A program made the translations under genes and the position numbers. Shown in pieces: positions 1 to 5,679 of a stretch of DNA of 21,174 bases. The notes under the pieces were generated by a model, which saw nothing but the letters and a program-made list of their open reading frames with translations, had not been told where the DNA came from and did not search any database. Position 1 is the stretch's first letter, and the number at the start of each line of letters is the position of its first letter. The DNA lies in IMG/VR virus record IMGVR_UViG_3300025636_000050, positions 1 through 21,174 of that record; one strand, 5' to 3'. The stretch comes from a virus.

Positions 1-193
1 CGCTTCGTTCCTATTGCTAAAGAGTTTTTATGTGTAATGTGCAGTTTTTCGACAGCCAACAATCTATCTATACCAACCAGTGAGCCCAATTTGTTTGATG
101 GCTTCCTCCCTCTGGGGAGTCGATCAGTATGTTACGTGTGCTTCTATACGAGAGCTTTTTCCACAGCGGTATTATTAAACTGGCCCGCCAACC
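1..193. other. Left-edge stretch with no supported gene
   Basis: No minus-strand ATG lies here that could begin a gene running off the left edge. Plus frame 1 is open from the window edge to a stop at 244-246, but it runs antisense into the end of the nuclease gene and its product resembles no family I know. On the minus strand one frame stays open past the nuclease stop (194-196) for about 40 codons, and another is open from about base 130 to the edge without a convincing start. By hand count G+C is about 45%, richer than the neighbouring genes. A short inverted repeat (106-110 with 115-119) is present, without a T-tract. It may be intergenic DNA, a gene remnant, or the 5' end of a gene with a non-ATG start. 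Confidence 0.4.
106..119. repeat. Small 5-bp inverted repeat (hairpin)
   Basis: CTCCC and GGGAG flank a 4-base loop TCTG. Read on the minus strand, the GGGAG arm continues as GGGAGGA, which resembles a ribosome-binding site, so the hairpin could hide it. No start codon lies at a suitable distance and no T-run follows. It is therefore neither a clear terminator nor a clear translational switch. Confidence 0.3.
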
Positions 194-643
194 TTAAGTG
201 TTGGATTGTTTTGCCTGTATGGAGTGTTCTAGCAACGCCTGTTTGAGTTTGTCTGATCCGCCTACTCTAACATTAATAATACCATTATAGTATTCGTCTG
301 TTTCAAGTACACGCCTATCAAATTGTTCTCTTGCCTCTATGTAGGACATTTCGCCCCTACCTTTACATAGGTATAATATTTCTCTTGTGAAATTTTCTTC
401 GCCTAATGCTGCTACATCTGCGTTTAGTCTGTCTGAACTACCGTAGTATGTTCGCCAATCGCTTTCTTTGTAACCGCGTCTTTTATTCTTCTTGCCTTTT
501 AGAGGTGGCTTAGTAGTTTTAAATTTTGCTAGTTTTTTGCCTACGTACTTTTGACCAGTGGTAAGATTCGTAATAAGATAAACAAAGCCTTCATACTCAT
601 CTGGTATTGTGTCTATTTGTTTACCTTCATACGTCCACTGCAT
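194..643 (-). CDS. GIY-YIG-type endonuclease-like protein
   Basis: A 149-residue protein with the GIY-YIG core near its N-terminus. The first strand is G19-F-V-Y22 (in place of GIY), and the second is Y33-V-G35-K36 (in place of YIG), followed by a lysine-rich segment (36-56). A W63-R-T-Y-Y-G-S-S block follows, where R64 is a possible catalytic arginine. An E-A-R-E stretch near residue 103 is a candidate for the metal-binding glutamate, and asparagines occur at 120 and 124. Proteins of this kind are free-standing in T4-like marine phages and are often labelled Seg-like or homing endonucleases; T4 DenA has the same fold but is not a close match. The gene is last in the minus-strand gp47-gp46 operon, 10 bases after the preceding stop, with only a weak ribosome-binding site. 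The fold is fairly secure; whether it is a homing enzyme, a repair nuclease or a host-DNA nuclease is unknown. Confidence 0.75.
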   Translation of the reverse strand: MQWTYEGKQIDTIPDEYEGFVYLITNLTTGQKYVGKKLAKFKTTKPPLKGKKNKRRGYKESDWRTYYGSSDRLNADVAALGEENFTREILYLCKGRGEMSYIEAREQFDRRVLETDEYYNGIINVRVGGSDKLKQALLEHSIQAKQSNT

Positions 644-653
644 GAAGTACTTA

Positions 654-863
654 TTATTTGCCTTTTTTCTCAGCCTCTTTCTTGGCAGTGTATGAGTCGT
701 GTATTTCGATCATTCGTTCTTTTGCAAGTGTACGAATTTCACGTAGCCACCGTCTGCTAGCTGCGTGTGTTCTGTGACTTTTACGCGACTCGTAAGATTC
801 GTTTGCCTTAAAATATTCTAGATAAGCTTTTGTTAGCTTGTCATGTGTATCATCGTCTATCAT
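654..863 (-). CDS. Small basic charged protein, unknown function
   Basis: A 69-residue, highly charged, probably all-helical protein. An acidic N-terminus (D3-D-D) is followed by Lys/Arg-rich helices (residues 26-50) and a Lys/Glu-rich tail. There is no signal peptide or membrane segment. The start codon overlaps the gp46 stop as ATGA, which points to translational coupling and to real expression with the recombination genes. Small proteins of this style recur next to gene 46 in marine T4-like phages as far as I recall. The basic helices would suit nucleic-acid or protein binding, but no catalytic motif or known domain is visible. It ends in tandem stops (TAA TAA). Confidence 0.7.
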   Translation of the reverse strand: MIDDDTHDKLTKAYLEYFKANESYESRKSHRTHAASRRWLREIRTLAKERMIEIHDSYTAKKEAEKKGK

Positions 864-2629
864 TCTACAACTTCAACATCATTTTCGTAACTTGTAAAGC
901 CGTTTTCTTTTACAACTTTAAGAATATGATTTACTCTACCTACTAGCTCGTCTTTGTGCGAGATTAAAAAGATATTCTTTTCACGCTCACGTGCAATTTT
1001 CTTAAGAACACTTAGTGCACCTTCAACGCCGGCAGTGTCCATGCCACTATCAATAAGCTCATCGATAAACAACAAGTTGATATTTTGATACAAGCTTTCC
1101 CAAACGTCACGGAATGCAAAGCTAAGACCTAAGATAAGTCTGTTACGTTCGCCTCGACTCAAGTTATCAAAGTCCAAATCCTGTCCTAGTTGCGTAATCT
1201 CGACATTCAAATCGTTTTGGAACACAACTTGATGCGGCAATCCTAGTTTGTCTAAGTAATATGTTAGACGATTGTTCAAATATGCTAAGTTTTGTTCAAT
1301 AATCTTCTTGCGAATGAAACTGTCTTTGTTTGTAAGCAGCTTTAACAAAAACTCTTGATGCTCTTTGTAATTTGTAAGTTCGTTAATAGAACCCCAACTA
1401 ATCTCTTGCATGGCACTAGTGGTTAATTCATCAATTTGTGCTTGATAAGGATCATTCTCTGCTTGCTTTGACTGTAATGCTTGCTTTAAACTATCAACAT
1501 TTTGTCTATGCTCGTATGCTTCTTTGGCGCTGTCATAAAACGTTGTAGGTTTACCATTGATATCACCAATTTCTTCAAGTGCTTTCATTACATCAGTAAG
1601 TTTGCCTGAAACTTCTGTTTGATATGCTAGTGCATCAGCAAGTTCTTTGTTCTTACGTTCTGCAATTTCTGCTTTTTTGTCTGCATGAAGTTCTTGTCCA
1701 CAAGTATAACAAGTAGCATCTTCTAGTTCTGCAATATCTTTTTCTGCTTTGGTTACACTTTTGTCAGCACGTTGCAGTGCAGGTTCAAGTGTGCTTAGTT
1801 CTTTCTTAAGAGCTAGGATAGCATTGTTATGTTCGGTCCAGTTTGCTAATTTTTCATGCGACTCTAGTTCAGCTTCGATATCTAAGTGTTCTAGTTCGTT
1901 GATGCCTTTTTGCAATTTAGCAATATCTTGTTCACGTTTAGCAAGCCAAGCACGTTGATTGCCCTGCAAGCTTGTAATAGTAGTTTCAATCTTACTATTA
2001 GCAGCCTGTATTGCTTCAATCTTTAGTGTTTCTTGTGTAATAGAATCTTTGGTACTACGTACTTGTTCTTTTAAGTTTTCTGCCTTTTCAGATAAGATAG
2101 TAATACCTAAAAGTTGCTCAATAATAGCACGTTGGTCGTTTGTACGCATTGCTAAGAACGGTTCTGAGTATGTATTCAGTGCAACAATGTGTTTAAACAT
2201 ATCGTGCGACATACCTAGCAAGTCAATTAAGTATTCTTGCGTCCTGCGACTATCACCTTGCGACTCATCTTCTATTTGTTCTTCATTGTTAATAAAAAAC
2301 TTAAAGAAAGTAGGCGAACGACCTCGCTCAATACGGTATTGATTGCCATCTTTTTCAAAATCTAAGCTAACAACCATGCCTTTTGAGTTAGTTTTGTTAA
2401 TAAGATTGTTAGCTCTAATGTTAGTAAGTGCTTTACCGTACATTGCATATGACAGTGCATTAATAATAGTAGTCTTACCAGTTCCGTTACGACTTCCGCT
2501 GTCGTCTCCGCCTTGATCTAAGTTTTCGCCAAGTACTAGAGTTAGTTTTTCTTTGTTAAAATCTACAGCCTGGGTTTGATTCCCCACACTCATAAAATTC
2601 TTAACTGTTAAATCCTTAATTTTTATCAT
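860..2629 (-). CDS. 46: gp46, Rad50/SMC-like recombination exonuclease subunit
   Basis: A 589-residue ATPase subunit of the phage gp46-gp47 complex, the counterpart of Rad50-Mre11 and SbcCD. The complex resects DNA ends for recombination-dependent replication, and in T4 also helps degrade host DNA. Landmarks in order: N-terminal beta strands, Walker A G45-S-R-N-G-T-G-K52-T-T, a long coiled coil (about 180-400) interrupted by a zinc hook C307-Y-T-C310, the ABC signature L490-S-R-G-E-R, Walker B L519-L-F-I-D-E524, a D-loop near 528-531, and the H-loop H558 in I-S-H-K. All key residues are present and the length is close to T4 gp46 (about 560). Its start overlaps the gp47 stop (ATGA) and its stop overlaps the next start (ATGA), so the trio is read from one message, probably from the promoter before gp47. 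Confidence 0.95.
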   Translation of the reverse strand: MIKIKDLTVKNFMSVGNQTQAVDFNKEKLTLVLGENLDQGGDDSGSRNGTGKTTIINALSYAMYGKALTNIRANNLINKTNSKGMVVSLDFEKDGNQYRIERGRSPTFFKFFINNEEQIEDESQGDSRRTQEYLIDLLGMSHDMFKHIVALNTYSEPFLAMRTNDQRAIIEQLLGITILSEKAENLKEQVRSTKDSITQETLKIEAIQAANSKIETTITSLQGNQRAWLAKREQDIAKLQKGINELEHLDIEAELESHEKLANWTEHNNAILALKKELSTLEPALQRADKSVTKAEKDIAELEDATCYTCGQELHADKKAEIAERKNKELADALAYQTEVSGKLTDVMKALEEIGDINGKPTTFYDSAKEAYEHRQNVDSLKQALQSKQAENDPYQAQIDELTTSAMQEISWGSINELTNYKEHQEFLLKLLTNKDSFIRKKIIEQNLAYLNNRLTYYLDKLGLPHQVVFQNDLNVEITQLGQDLDFDNLSRGERNRLILGLSFAFRDVWESLYQNINLLFIDELIDSGMDTAGVEGALSVLKKIAREREKNIFLISHKDELVGRVNHILKVVKENGFTSYENDVEVVE

Positions 2630-3636
2630 AGCTCGTTATAAATGTCCAGTAGCATTTTCTTGTTGAAGTTTTCGCTGTCAATTGCAGTAATTTCTTTAGA
2701 TACAATTTCATCAACACTTTCAAATGTAGAAATATCTAAGTCTGTAGTAATTTCTTCGATTTGTTTTTGTGGAATTAATGTAATTTCACGACAGTTGTGC
2801 TGACTAATGTAAGTTTCTTTGATAAACTGTGCTTCTTCGTAGCTAATAGGTACATCAATAGTGACACGCAAGTACATTTTAGGTTTAATAATATCTGCAT
2901 TAGGATCTAACAACTTGCTTAGTGAAGTTGTGCGATATTTAGGACAGTTCCACCAGTTAATGTACTCGGGCTCTTTACCGTTTTCGCGATCTAGTATCAT
3001 CATGCCACGTTCGTCATCCCATACATCGGCATAGTTGTGCGGAAACGCATTACCGATGTAATGAATCTTACCTTGCACTTGTCGTTTGTGGAAGTGACCA
3101 CTAAACACATACTCTTGATTAGCAAAATGACTAGGACGCAAGTCGCCGTGATCAGGCATTTTAACTAAGGCATTCATGTAAAAGCTAGGAAGTTCAAAGT
3201 GTCCAAACATATATTTGGATTTAATTTTTTCAATCTTCTTCCATTCGTCGCCTACTAGCCAAGGAACAAGTGCAACGTCATCTTCGATAAGAATTTTGTC
3301 TACAAATGTAATTCCTGGAATGTGTTTAGCAAAAGCAGTACTATTAACGTCACGTTTGTCTTTATAATACAAGTCGTGATTACCATCAAAGAAGTAAAAC
3401 TTCTCAAATGCAGCACCTAGCTTTTCCATACATCTAATTGTTGCATCCATAGTGGTAAGATTAAGCGAATTTCTGTTATGATGCCAGTCTCCGCAGAAAA
3501 TGCCAGTCTCGCAACCGGCAGCTTGTGCTTGTTCTATGTACCAATCAATAAATTCTTCACAATCTTCATTGTGAACACGACTGTTACCTTTTAGTCCGAA
3601 GTGAATGTCTGTAAACACTGCTGCTTTTTTAAACAA
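2626..3636 (-). CDS. 47: gp47, Mre11/SbcD-like recombination nuclease subunit
   Basis: A 336-residue calcineurin-like metallophosphoesterase that forms the nuclease half of the gp46-gp47 end-resection complex. Metal-binding motifs appear in the usual order: D10-I-H12, G49-D50-W-H52-H, G85-N86-H87-D88, G145-H146, and G180-H181-F-H183. The length matches T4 gp47 (339). The start is a TTG at 3634-3636. An in-frame TAG lies just upstream, no ATG or GTG is available, and a good AGAGGA ribosome-binding site sits 8 bases before the TTG. The gene lies immediately behind a perfect sigma70-type promoter and overlaps gp46 by ATGA, so the two subunits are coupled in expression. Confidence 0.95.
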   Translation of the reverse strand: MFKKAAVFTDIHFGLKGNSRVHNEDCEEFIDWYIEQAQAAGCETGIFCGDWHHNRNSLNLTTMDATIRCMEKLGAAFEKFYFFDGNHDLYYKDKRDVNSTAFAKHIPGITFVDKILIEDDVALVPWLVGDEWKKIEKIKSKYMFGHFELPSFYMNALVKMPDHGDLRPSHFANQEYVFSGHFHKRQVQGKIHYIGNAFPHNYADVWDDERGMMILDRENGKEPEYINWWNCPKYRTTSLSKLLDPNADIIKPKMYLRVTIDVPISYEEAQFIKETYISQHNCREITLIPQKQIEEITTDLDISTFESVDEIVSKEITAIDSENFNKKMLLDIYNEL

Positions 3637-3663
3637 ATTTAGATTCCTCTATTATGATGTCTT

Positions 3664-3692
3664 ATTATAGCAAGTTTTTCTACACCTGTCAA
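3664..3692 (-). promoter_or_regulatory. Perfect sigma70-type promoter for the gp47-gp46 operon
   Basis: On the minus strand the -35 box TTGACA (3687-3692) and the -10 box TATAAT (3664-3669) are separated by exactly 17 bases (3670-3686). The expected start point is near 3657, giving a leader of about 20 bases that holds the gp47 ribosome-binding site. The -35 box begins 4 bases after the gp55 stop. Such a promoter should be read by unmodified host polymerase early in infection; the timing is inferred. Confidence 0.88.
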
Positions 3693-3695
3693 CAG

Positions 3696-4520
3696 TTATT
3701 TTGTATTTTTTTCTTCGCGTTTTAGTGCAGCTTCCCATTCACCTGCATGTTGTCTAGTATGACTAGGATTTAAATCATTCATTTCGAGAATGTCGTCTCG
3801 AATATTTTGATTACGCTTTTCTATATTAATAATACGAACAAAGCTATTAGTAACAGCAGCGGTATAATAAGCAAAGGGGTTATTAGATTTAGCTTCATCA
3901 AATTGTAGTCCAATTTGTGCAAGTTGGAGGATTGCTTGTCCTCTCATTTCGTCATTATATGTATATCCACGAACATTACCTCGAGTAGCATACCGTTCAC
4001 ACAGCTTAATCCACATCATAGCAAGTTTATTTGTTGCTTGACCTTTTTTAAGATTAAAGAAACCGTTCTCCATGCCGCCCTCCCAGTGTGATTTTCCTAC
4101 ACACACTAATTCACCGTCGTCATTAAATTTAAAATGTTGAAATGGAGGAAAGTTGAGTTTAACTCGAGTGTCTGCCACTGTCTTTGGGTTCTTTTTACGA
4201 CCTGGTTCTTCCGGAATATGGTCAAATGTCATAATTCTAAAGATTAATTCTTCTTTGGTAATCTTTCGATAGTCAACTTCGCAATCTGCTTGTTTAACTT
4301 TTTCACCAGATTCTTTTCGTGCAGCGTAGTCGGCTTGTGATAATCTTTTTGCCTTATTTCGTTTAGCTTCTGCAATGGTCCTAATGTTAATTTTTTCGAT
4401 ACTTTCTAAAATAATATCGTATTGGGCAAAGTCAACTTCAACAAAACTTGAAAAAGATGCTTTTGACTTGTGTATTTCTAATAATAAATCTTTATTATTA
4501 AGATAGTTTACTTTTCTCAT
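3696..4520 (-). CDS. 55: gp55-like sigma factor for late transcription
   Basis: A 274-residue protein resembling the T4 gp55 family, which directs host core RNA polymerase to late promoters together with the sliding clamp and gp33. The sigma region-2-like core lies in the C-terminal half: a helix around 166-180 (A-M-M-W-I-K-L-C-E-R), Y186-T-Y-N-D-E-M-R-G, and N214-P-F-A-Y-Y-T followed by F228-V-R-I-I-N-I-E-K-R. It is about 90 residues longer than T4 gp55 (185). The extra material is mostly at 50-160, including a conserved-looking V141-G-K-S-H-W segment that I associate with the exo-T-even form. The tail after 240 is charged and could hold the clamp-binding end. ATG at 4518-4520 follows AGGAGA at short spacing. 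The gene has its own sigma70-type promoter and diverges from the late genes it should activate. Confidence 0.88.
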   Translation of the reverse strand: MRKVNYLNNKDLLLEIHKSKASFSSFVEVDFAQYDIILESIEKINIRTIAEAKRNKAKRLSQADYAARKESGEKVKQADCEVDYRKITKEELIFRIMTFDHIPEEPGRKKNPKTVADTRVKLNFPPFQHFKFNDDGELVCVGKSHWEGGMENGFFNLKKGQATNKLAMMWIKLCERYATRGNVRGYTYNDEMRGQAILQLAQIGLQFDEAKSNNPFAYYTAAVTNSFVRIINIEKRNQNIRDDILEMNDLNPSHTRQHAGEWEAALKREEKNTK

Positions 4521-4544
4521 GGAGTCTCCTGATATGTTATATAC

Positions 4545-4573
4545 ATTATAATATATGTAGTTTAAAAAGTCAA
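4545..4573 (-). promoter_or_regulatory. sigma70-type promoter of the gp55 gene
   Basis: On the minus strand TTGACT (4568-4573) is followed after 17 bases by TATAAT (4545-4550), one mismatch from full consensus. The start point should be near 4538, leaving a leader of about 18 bases that contains the AGGAGA ribosome-binding site of gp55. Host polymerase should therefore make the late sigma factor without phage help. Confidence 0.85.
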
Positions 4574-4581
4574 CTAAATAA
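4574..4581 (+). promoter_or_regulatory. Putative T4-like late promoter before the baseplate cluster
   Basis: CTAAATAA matches most of the T4 late -10 element TATAAATA, with no sigma70 -35 box upstream. Initiation about 6 bases downstream would give a 14-base leader carrying AGGAGAG, which fits the start at 4600. A related TAAATA element lies before gp6. The assignment rests on motif likeness and position only. Confidence 0.55.
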
Positions 4582-4599
4582 TACTATAGGAGAGCACAT

Positions 4600-5373
4600 A
4601 TGGCTAACTTTTTAAAAAATCTAGGCAATAGTCTTGTTAATACAGCAAAACAGTCTATAATAGACGAAGTGTCAGATACTAATTTTGGAAGAGCACTAAG
4701 AACACTAAATATTCTTCCTGGAGCCAATCCGGATAATACTTCATCATTTGCATCGGGTTCTTGGGATACCGGAACAAATGCAGATTGGCGTGTTAGAATT
4801 TCTGTACCTCCTGGTGGTACATATGGTAGCAGTACGATACTATCACCGTTAAGAGAAACACAAAATTCTATGGTCTTTCCTTATACTCCTCAAGTTTTTA
4901 TTACGCATAGTGCTAATTACAGTGCGCTACAGCCTACACATAGTAATTATCCTTTTCAAATCTACAGTAATTCTTCTGTAGATGCTTTTACAGTTACTGG
5001 TGAATTTACAGTAGAAAACTCAAAAGAAGCAGAATATTGGATTGCCGCAGTGCATTTTTTAAGAAGTATAACTAAAATGGCTTACGGAGATAGTTCAAAT
5101 AAAGGTTCGCCGCCGCCTGTTGTAAAATTAAACGGATATGGTGATTACGTATTTAATAATGTTCCTGTAGTTATTCAAAACTTTAATGTTACTTTACCAT
5201 CTGATGTAGATTACATACCTGCTAGCATTGGCTTTAACGGGTCATATGCTCCTACTAAGTCTGAAATTGCAGTATCAATGGTACCAGCATATAGTAGAGA
5301 TAAGGTTAACAAATTTAGTCTTGACAAATTTGTTAATGGCGGTTACATTTTAGGCGGAGATGGGTATATTTAA
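4600..5373 (+). CDS. 48: Baseplate tail-tube cap/initiator protein (gp48/gp54-like)
   Basis: A 257-residue late structural protein. It resembles the protein annotated as gp48 (baseplate tail-tube cap) in marine T4-like phages; T4 gp48 and gp54 are related tube-initiating proteins sitting on the hub. Visible features: an amphipathic N-terminal helix (F4-L-K-N-L-G-N-S-L), beta-rich segments at 62-72 and 94-135, a helix V151-H-F-L-R-S-I-T-K-M160 followed by A-Y-G, and a strand pair ending V198-T-L-P-S-D-V-D-Y-I. The C-terminus is Gly-rich. There is no signal or membrane segment. It is the first gene after the late-type promoter, and its TAA stop overlaps the next ATG (TAATG). gp48 versus gp54 cannot be decided from sequence alone, since only one such protein is in view. 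Confidence 0.65.
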   Translation: MANFLKNLGNSLVNTAKQSIIDEVSDTNFGRALRTLNILPGANPDNTSSFASGSWDTGTNADWRVRISVPPGGTYGSSTILSPLRETQNSMVFPYTPQVFITHSANYSALQPTHSNYPFQIYSNSSVDAFTVTGEFTVENSKEAEYWIAAVHFLRSITKMAYGDSSNKGSPPPVVKLNGYGDYVFNNVPVVIQNFNVTLPSDVDYIPASIGFNGSYAPTKSEIAVSMVPAYSRDKVNKFSLDKFVNGGYILGGDGYI

Positions 5374-5675
5374 TGGCTAATTATGACGATAAAAGTCCTT
5401 ATAAAGACACTAGAGACGTAGGCGGACAGTATTTAGGAATCTTAAATATTAGACCAGTTCCTGCAGAAAATGACGACATATTATATGAAATCGAGTCGCA
5501 ATATACTTATAGACCTGATTTGTTAGCTTACGATTTATACGGTGATCGACGTTATTGGTGGGTTTTTGCTCAAAGAAATATGAATGTTTTAAAAGATCCT
5601 GTATACGATTTTAGACCAGGAACACAGATATACCTACCTAAAGAACGAAACATTACATCAAAGTTAGGAGGTTAA
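5373..5675 (+). CDS. 53: gp53-like baseplate wedge protein
   Basis: A 100-residue protein carrying the gp53 signature Y46-R-P-D-L-L-A-Y-D-L-Y-G followed by R59-R-Y-W-W-V-F-A, then Y78-D-F-R-P-G-T-Q-I-Y-L-P, which has the look of a LysM-like baseplate module. In T4, gp53 links neighbouring wedges around the hub during baseplate assembly. T4 gp53 is 196 residues; this one is about half that and seems to hold only the conserved core, as is usual in marine relatives. The start overlaps the upstream stop (TAATG), suggesting reinitiation. The next gene follows after 4 bases. Confidence 0.85.
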   Translation: MANYDDKSPYKDTRDVGGQYLGILNIRPVPAENDDILYEIESQYTYRPDLLAYDLYGDRRYWWVFAQRNMNVLKDPVYDFRPGTQIYLPKERNITSKLGG

Positions 5676-5679
5676 TAAA

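Larger units (their letters stand above)
4521..4599. promoter_or_regulatory. Divergent regulatory spacer between early and late modules
   Basis: This 79-base spacer separates gp55 (leftward) from the baseplate cluster (rightward). It holds the gp55 promoter and ribosome-binding site on the minus strand, and a TAAATA late-type element plus an AGGAGAG ribosome-binding site on the plus strand. The minus-strand -35 box and the plus-strand TAAATA are one base apart, so bound polymerases would probably exclude each other. Confidence 0.7.

Noticed and set aside
106-119. Hairpin as an intrinsic terminator for the minus-strand operon
   Set aside because: The stem is only 5 bp and no T-tract follows on either strand.
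37-246. Plus-strand open frame at the left edge
   Set aside because: It has no recognisable product, no clear ribosome-binding site, and overlaps the end of the nuclease gene on the other strand. It is kept only as an unexplained observation.
551-760. Plus-strand open frame across the nuclease/69-aa junction
   Set aside because: Antisense shadow of two well-supported minus-strand genes.
1749-2342. Two plus-strand open frames inside gp46
   Set aside because: Cysteine- and serine-rich antisense shadows of the gp46 coiled coil; no start signals.
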